Assembly: GCF_003463825.1 (NCBI RefSeq)
Contig: NZ_QSDY01000022.1
Coordinates: 1-28,599, forward strand
Length of the DNA: 28,599 nucleotides
Direction of reading: 5' to 3'
Source of the DNA: Veillonella sp. AM51-8BH
Lineage (GTDB): Bacteria > Bacillota > Negativicutes > Veillonellales > Veillonellaceae
How positions within the stretch are numbered: position 1 is the stretch's first letter; each line of letters begins with the position of its first letter. The notes beneath the pieces are model-generated. The model did not search any database. It was not told the origin of the DNA and saw only the letters and a list, made by a program, of their open reading frames with translations. The translations under genes and the position numbers were made by a program. Positions 24,083-28,599 of the stretch are shown in pieces.

Positions 24083-24913
24083 TTACTTAGATTGATAAAA
24101 CACAGCCCGTGTCCCATCATTACTGATCAAAAGTTCCACAAAATGAGGTCTTTTAGTATTCCCATCGTCTACAAAGACATATAGTCTATGATTTCGGGTA
24201 GAATTATATGTATCCTTGACTACTGTTTTTGTTTCTTTTCGAGGTGCAAAGCGTAGCCACTCAATAAAAGTCCGTTCTGGCAAATTGAGGGATTCTTCTT
24301 CTATACTCTCTACAATATTATAGCTATTAGGGTGAGATATAAAACGCTTTTTCTCCCCCGTATCTAAATCACGCAATACACCATCCGCATCAATTTGCGC
24401 TGTATAGGCTGCATTTTGCTTTGCTATTGCCTCATATTGTGCAATTACTTTAGGGTCCCCCTCAAGTACAGTATATCTCTCTGGATATGCATTAGCCCAA
24501 GCTAAACTACTACGAAAAGCAGACGCTCTATAAATACCGTCGGGAAGTTTTCCTGGTCGTTTTAACCCCTCTGGTAGTTCTCCACTATTAGGCCACCCTT
24601 GAGTCCAATCCATGGTACTATACTCGAAGGAATCAAATTGCTCAATGCTTGTTTTTAAGTCGTACCTAAACCAATCGCTTACTAACCAAGAAAAGCTGAG
24701 GGTAAAGGCAATATACAAACACCAAGCCAACTGAGTGTGCCTTTTTTCAGATATGGACTGTTTCTTAAAGCGCCTATATTGTAGAAATATACTCGATACT
24801 ATGGCTATGCCAAAAACAATATATGTAATAGGTGCTATATTAAATAGCACTACCACAATTGTAAACAACACGCATAGCATAACCGTTAATAAGCCATAAA
24901 ATCCTTCGAACAA
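24083..24913 (-). CDS. Membrane-anchored protein of unknown function, TTG start
   Basis: A 276-residue protein with about three membrane segments (around 7-25, 27-42 and 62-82) and an extracytoplasmic domain. The domain opens with WTQGWPNSGELPEGLKRPGK and has a later NSTRNHRLYVFVDDG segment that lines up with YSTRVSAEKYVVYVVY in the neighbour. The start appears to be TTG at 24913 with AGGAG seven bases upstream; no ATG fits better before the first membrane segment. No family recognised. It lies between an alcohol dehydrogenase gene and its probable paralogue. Confidence 0.75.
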   Translation of the reverse strand: MFEGFYGLLTVMLCVLFTIVVVLFNIAPITYIVFGIAIVSSIFLQYRRFKKQSISEKRHTQLAWCLYIAFTLSFSWLVSDWFRYDLKTSIEQFDSFEYSTMDWTQGWPNSGELPEGLKRPGKLPDGIYRASAFRSSLAWANAYPERYTVLEGDPKVIAQYEAIAKQNAAYTAQIDADGVLRDLDTGEKKRFISHPNSYNIVESIEEESLNLPERTFIEWLRFAPRKETKTVVKDTYNSTRNHRLYVFVDDGNTKRPHFVELLISNDGTRAVFYQSK

Positions 24914-24955
24914 AACTCTCTCCTATAATGACAACACTTAAAACATCTTCAGCAC

Positions 24956-26128
24956 TTAAAACATCTTTTTATACAACGCTTCAATATCTTCACGGCTTAT
25001 TTCAGCTACTGTATTAGCTATATTGCCTGTAGCTACAACGTATACATTATCTACGAGCCATGGAATGTCTTTTTTCGTAAATCCTAATTCTGTAAGGTTT
25101 GTAGTAAGGTCTAGGTCATGTACGATTAGGCGTAATGCTTCTCCTAGTTCGGAACCATCTCCGTGGTTAAATATCCGAGCTAAGGCACTAAATTTATCAG
25201 GGTTTGCACTCCATGTATATTCCACTGCAACAGGTTCAATAATAGCAAGGCCTACACCATGGGTAATATCTTTAAGGCCACTGGCTGGATGTTCCATACC
25301 ATGTGCTAATGTTACACCAGCTGTGTTAATAACCATGCCCCCAATTGTGCTAGCTAATGTAACGGACTCCCAAGCTTTTGTAAGCTGAATTTCGTTGAGA
25401 ACAGCTGATTTGCCTTCCGCCGTTGCTTTCACATGTTTATATAGTGGTACAAGATATTGTGCTAATAATGTCACTGCATAATGAGCTAACGCATCGGTGA
25501 AAGGTTGTGACGTTTTAGAGGTATAGGCCTCGATGTTGTGGCATAGTGCATCAAAGCCTACAGATGCCAATACATGAGGTGGCATTGTACCCATTACAGC
25601 AGGGTCTACAATAGAAACCTTTGGCACAATAGCATTGCAGCGTAAGGATTTCTTATCACCTGTTTCAGGATTAGTAAGAACACCAAACCCGTTGCCTTCA
25701 GAGCCGGTACCACAAGTCGTTGGAATAACAATAAGAGGCAATGCATTATCACTAACTTTACGGTTGAAAATATAGTCGTTAATATCGCCTTCATTCACCG
25801 CCATAAAGGCAATTCCTTTGGCACAGTCCATGATGGAACCACCGCCGATAGCAATAACCATATCACAGCTTTCAGATTTAGCTAATGCAGCGCCGTCTAA
25901 GGCTGTCGTGGTCAATGGATTGGCATCTACTTGATCAAACAATACATGACCGATATGAGCTGCATCAAGCTTTGCTACCACCCGGTCATATAAACCAGAT
26001 TTTTTAGCACTAGTACGACCAGTTACAATAAGTGCTTTCTTGCCATACGGTGCAGCAAAATCAGCAACATTATCTACTTTATTCCAACCGAATTGGATGT
26101 TTACAGGTAAAAAATAAGAGAATTCCAT
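24956..26128 (-). CDS. Iron-containing alcohol dehydrogenase
   Basis: A 390-residue type III (iron-containing) alcohol dehydrogenase, of the long-chain or butanol dehydrogenase-like branch. It has the nucleotide motif AIGGGSIMDCAKG (about 93-105), PTTCGTGSE, a metal site FDALCHNIEAY (D and H four apart) and HGMEH...THG with the two His 14 apart. It would reduce an aldehyde or oxidise an alcohol with NAD(P)H, probably in the cytosol. It is clearly different from the PduQ copy at 131-1249 and has no encapsulation helix. AGAGGT precedes the ATG at 26128. The substrate cannot be read from the sequence. Confidence 0.88.
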   Translation of the reverse strand: MEFSYFLPVNIQFGWNKVDNVADFAAPYGKKALIVTGRTSAKKSGLYDRVVAKLDAAHIGHVLFDQVDANPLTTTALDGAALAKSESCDMVIAIGGGSIMDCAKGIAFMAVNEGDINDYIFNRKVSDNALPLIVIPTTCGTGSEGNGFGVLTNPETGDKKSLRCNAIVPKVSIVDPAVMGTMPPHVLASVGFDALCHNIEAYTSKTSQPFTDALAHYAVTLLAQYLVPLYKHVKATAEGKSAVLNEIQLTKAWESVTLASTIGGMVINTAGVTLAHGMEHPASGLKDITHGVGLAIIEPVAVEYTWSANPDKFSALARIFNHGDGSELGEALRLIVHDLDLTTNLTELGFTKKDIPWLVDNVYVVATGNIANTVAEISREDIEALYKKMF

Positions 26129-26245
26129 GTGATAACCTCTTTTCTTTGAAAACTAGTTCTTAGTGTTATTGTAAAGGATATTTAAAAGCATGTAAAACCT
26201 CATAGGGCTTTCACCAGAAAACAGGTATACTAATAATAAGAGAGG

Positions 26246-26277
26246 TATTTATATTTATATTTATATTTATATTTATA
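26246..26277 (+). repeat. Hexanucleotide tandem repeat upstream of the DUF4153-like gene
   Basis: Five perfect copies of TATTTA plus two bases, ending 16 bases before the start codon at 26294 and directly before the GAGGGAGAG ribosome site. Copy number could change by slippage and alter promoter or leader spacing. The rest of the 26129-26293 gap shows nothing else I can support. Confidence 0.8.
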
Positions 26278-26293
26278 GAGGGAGAGAACATCT

Positions 26294-27853
26294 ATGAAAT
26301 TTGCCATTAAACATTTATGGTCTTCGCTGCGGGACCTAGCAACGCAGTCGCCTATATTACTGGCATTAATTGCCATATTTTCATGTACACCGTTGTATAT
26401 TGAACAAGATTGGTTTGCCGAAATCGACATTAAGCTATACTCACTGTATTTCTTTATCGTTATATTACAAAGCTATATAACAAGAACCCGAAAGTTTTCC
26501 ATTTTATATACCTTAGTAAGTATCGGAATCGGCGTTGGCCTTTATATGATTCACGAAAGCTACGGCTATGTGCGGGGTATTGAACTAGCTACGGAAAACA
26601 TATCGTACCTATGGCTGTACTCCATGATTGCCTTGTATTTCACATCGCCTGGTGAACACTACATCGGTGAAATCATTAACCGCATCAAACGGATTGGCAT
26701 CACCCTTGTTACGTCTACGCTATATAACATTGTTATCATCATGAGTTTATGGTTCTTCTTCATCATCGTGGACCAACCATTCAACTTTGAAGAAACCATT
26801 TTTAAGGTACTCGCATCCATTAATATATTCATTTGTCTATCTATGGTATGTTCTTACAAAGAGGATCCCGCAGGTCCTCCAGCGCCAAACTCATTTTTTA
26901 CTGTTGTATTCGGCATCATCTTGCCTAAGGCGTCGATTATTACAGGCATTCTAGCTAATATCTATTTAGTCTTGATTCTGTTAGGGCTTCGAGAAGATAC
27001 GCGTTTCTTCTATACCTACTATCCGTATGTAGCCATTTTCTACCTATTCTACTTGGCTAGCTTTAGATCCAGTGAAAGTAGCAGAACACAGCAAATCCTA
27101 TGCTTCTTGTTCATTACACTAACTACACTGTGCTTAGTTCTTATCGGTAAACGTGTGATTAATGAACCAGTTCTCTGGCTCAATACGATTTACGTGAGTG
27201 CATTCAATTTAATCTTCTTAGTACACAATGTATATTCTCTTGTGAAGGGTTTAAAACCTTCTGTACACACAACAGTTATGGCTCTTGCCTTAGGTGCTGT
27301 TCTCTTGACGCCATTCATAGGCTATACAACGTATCGTGAATTTGTGACCTATACTAAAGTCGATGGCGAATGGCATGCAAGCCTACCAATAGCTGCTACC
27401 TTTGATTCTAACTTCACAGACTACGGCACACCATATGTACCTGTAGATGATTTAAAACTGCCAGATACAAATCCAACAAACGGCAGACGCGTCGAGTATA
27501 TCAATTTTGATGCTTTGTCTGCACCAAAGGTTATCTCTATTGCAGGATACGATAAATACATTGAAAACATCGAGTTAATTGTATACGAACAAGATCTTAA
27601 AGAATACCAAGTAGAGTCTGCCAACTTCGACTCCATCTCCTTCAAGTTCCTCAACAACGGCCTTGATTTAGAGGTGTCTCTACCAAATGGAATAACAGAG
27701 GTGCATCATATTTATGATAAGTTCCTTACAGTCGATAAAACAGCTATCGATCCTGTCATTATAGAAGGCAATGGATATAAGCTATTGATTACGTCGTACT
27801 TCATAAACCAATTCGATACACGTAAACTTAAATTTAACGTACTTTATAATTAA
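26294..27853 (+). CDS. DUF4153-like multi-pass membrane protein
   Basis: A 519-residue membrane protein with roughly ten or more hydrophobic segments over the first 350 residues, followed by a soluble domain of about 165 residues that starts at Y.TYTKVDGEWHASLP. The layout and motifs such as YFTSPGEHY and the loop after SYKEDPAGPPAP resemble DUF4153 proteins, whose role is unknown. The soluble tail contains a repeated beta-strand pattern (KVISIAGYDKYIENIELIVY). The ribosome site GAGGGAGAG is strong. It is the only plus-strand gene in this part and is separated from the converging flavodoxin gene by a terminator. Confidence 0.7.
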   Translation: MKFAIKHLWSSLRDLATQSPILLALIAIFSCTPLYIEQDWFAEIDIKLYSLYFFIVILQSYITRTRKFSILYTLVSIGIGVGLYMIHESYGYVRGIELATENISYLWLYSMIALYFTSPGEHYIGEIINRIKRIGITLVTSTLYNIVIIMSLWFFFIIVDQPFNFEETIFKVLASINIFICLSMVCSYKEDPAGPPAPNSFFTVVFGIILPKASIITGILANIYLVLILLGLREDTRFFYTYYPYVAIFYLFYLASFRSSESSRTQQILCFLFITLTTLCLVLIGKRVINEPVLWLNTIYVSAFNLIFLVHNVYSLVKGLKPSVHTTVMALALGAVLLTPFIGYTTYREFVTYTKVDGEWHASLPIAATFDSNFTDYGTPYVPVDDLKLPDTNPTNGRRVEYINFDALSAPKVISIAGYDKYIENIELIVYEQDLKEYQVESANFDSISFKFLNNGLDLEVSLPNGITEVHHIYDKFLTVDKTAIDPVIIEGNGYKLLITSYFINQFDTRKLKFNVLYN

Positions 27854-27901
27854 GCATATAATACAAAATAGTAATAATTACAACATCATATATAATATGA
27901 C

Positions 27902-27930
27902 AAAAGCAGTACCCCACAGGTACTGCTTTT
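27902..27930. terminator. Bidirectional terminator between converging genes
   Basis: A 12-bp perfect stem (AAAAGCAGTACC at 27902-27913, GGTACTGCTTTT at 27919-27930) with a 5-base loop and U runs on both strands, in the gap between the DUF4153-like gene and the flavodoxin gene. Confidence 0.92.
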
Positions 27931-27932
27931 AT

Positions 27933-28451
27933 TCATCGATCTAACTTGACTAGAATATGTTGGGCAAAATCTTGGGCCGCTTTAAAATCGTCTTCATTTG
28001 GATGTACTGCAGCTTGTTTGTGACGTGCATCGCGATCAGCAGATTGACCGTGGCTATGCCCTTTCGGGAACATCTTGTACATCATTTCGATAACCTTAGG
28101 ATCTACCTTACCTTGGCAAATGAATGTTCCTACAGGCTCTATGCCATCGGGTAAACAATTTGCTGCATTGATTAAGCTCTCCTTAGCATGTGCCATTTGC
28201 GGTGGTACGCCAGCTGTAGCAAACAGAGCAATATGAGGGTTATGTAATATGCCTAGTACATCACGGGCCTCTTTATTAGCTGTCCCTTTATCCACCCAGA
28301 ATCCTGCAAATACAAGATCGTAAGATGATAAATCGGACGGCACTTCTTTCATAGATACACATGGTGTACCTGCAGGCAATACGCTAGTAATAGCCTCTGC
28401 CACTTGTTTAGTATTTCCCGTAAGGGATGAATATATAACAATAGACTTCAT
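27933..28451 (-). CDS. Flavodoxin-like protein
   Basis: A 172-residue flavodoxin-fold protein. The FMN-phosphate loop is SSLTGNTKQVA (8-18). YDLVFAGFWVDKGTAN (about 44-59) and LFATAGVPPQ (about 76-85) fit the other two flavin-contact loops. It would carry electrons in the cytosol; the partner is unknown. The C-terminus is His- and charge-rich (KGHSHGQSADRDARHKQ). AGGAGG precedes the ATG at 28451. Similar small flavodoxins accompany several anaerobic reductases, but no such gene is visible here. The final 148 bases of the window hold no gene I can support. Confidence 0.8.
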   Translation of the reverse strand: MKSIVIYSSLTGNTKQVAEAITSVLPAGTPCVSMKEVPSDLSSYDLVFAGFWVDKGTANKEARDVLGILHNPHIALFATAGVPPQMAHAKESLINAANCLPDGIEPVGTFICQGKVDPKVIEMMYKMFPKGHSHGQSADRDARHKQAAVHPNEDDFKAAQDFAQHILVKLDR

Positions 28452-28599
28452 GTCTTACCTCCTATTTACTATATATCTATTATAGGACATGTATGACATG
28501 CTTTTAATAAAATAAATCACAATAGTATACAGAACGATATAGAACGGAATTTTTATATACTGCCACGTACTATTTTACTATTCTCAAAAGAGATATAGC

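Noticed and set aside
26230..26430. Minus-strand open frame with a repeated Tyr-Lys tail
   Set aside because: It is the reverse reading of the TATTTA repeat and of the DUF4153-like gene, and has no ribosome site.
1..28599. CRISPR arrays, tRNA or rRNA genes, insertion sequences
   Set aside because: None was seen on either strand by direct reading; the only tandem repeat is the hexamer at 26246-26277.

Overview
The window is AT-rich DNA with strong AGGAGG-type ribosome binding sites. Its main content is one long minus-strand operon for a propanediol-utilisation (Pdu) bacterial microcompartment (BMC), about 17 kb. The gene families, the base composition and the lipoprotein and CobT-type genes suggest a Negativicutes bacterium, most likely Veillonella or a close relative. 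That assignment is from memory of the families, not from a search.

Region 1 (about 34-16984, minus strand) is the pdu operon. In transcription order it reads pduB' (short form), pduC, pduD, pduE, pduG (frameshifted), pduH, pduO, pduF, pduU, pduV, a cobT-like gene, pduA, a second long-form pduB (frameshifted), a 59-residue protein, a pduK-like gene, pduJ, pduL, eutJ-like, pduM, pduN, pduP and pduQ, then a terminator. PduCDE dehydrate 1,2-propanediol with adenosylcobalamin. PduGH would reactivate the enzyme and PduO regenerates the cofactor. PduP makes propionyl-CoA, PduQ makes 1-propanol and recycles NAD+, and PduL makes propionyl phosphate. PduA, B, J, K, N and U form the shell, and PduF imports the substrate. 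pduS, pduT, pduW and pduX are not in the window. A divergent pocR-type activator gene (17473-18363, plus strand) faces away from the operon across a long regulatory gap.

Region 2 (18370-22113) holds an orphan MetQ-type lipoprotein with a structured leader, a large nested inverted repeat, a DUF389 membrane protein and a second CobT-like gene forming a small operon with it.

Region 3 (22127-28451) holds three exported or membrane-anchored proteins of unknown function (two are probable paralogues), a second iron-type alcohol dehydrogenase, a plus-strand DUF4153-like membrane protein behind a hexanucleotide repeat, and a flavodoxin-like protein.

The most interesting item is the 59-residue protein at 5944-6123. 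It appears to consist of two amphipathic helices of the kind that target cargo to BMCs, joined by a flexible linker, and it could act as a cargo-shell or cargo-cargo connector. Two frameshifts (pduG and the long pduB) sit in an otherwise intact operon and need checking before the compartment is called functional.
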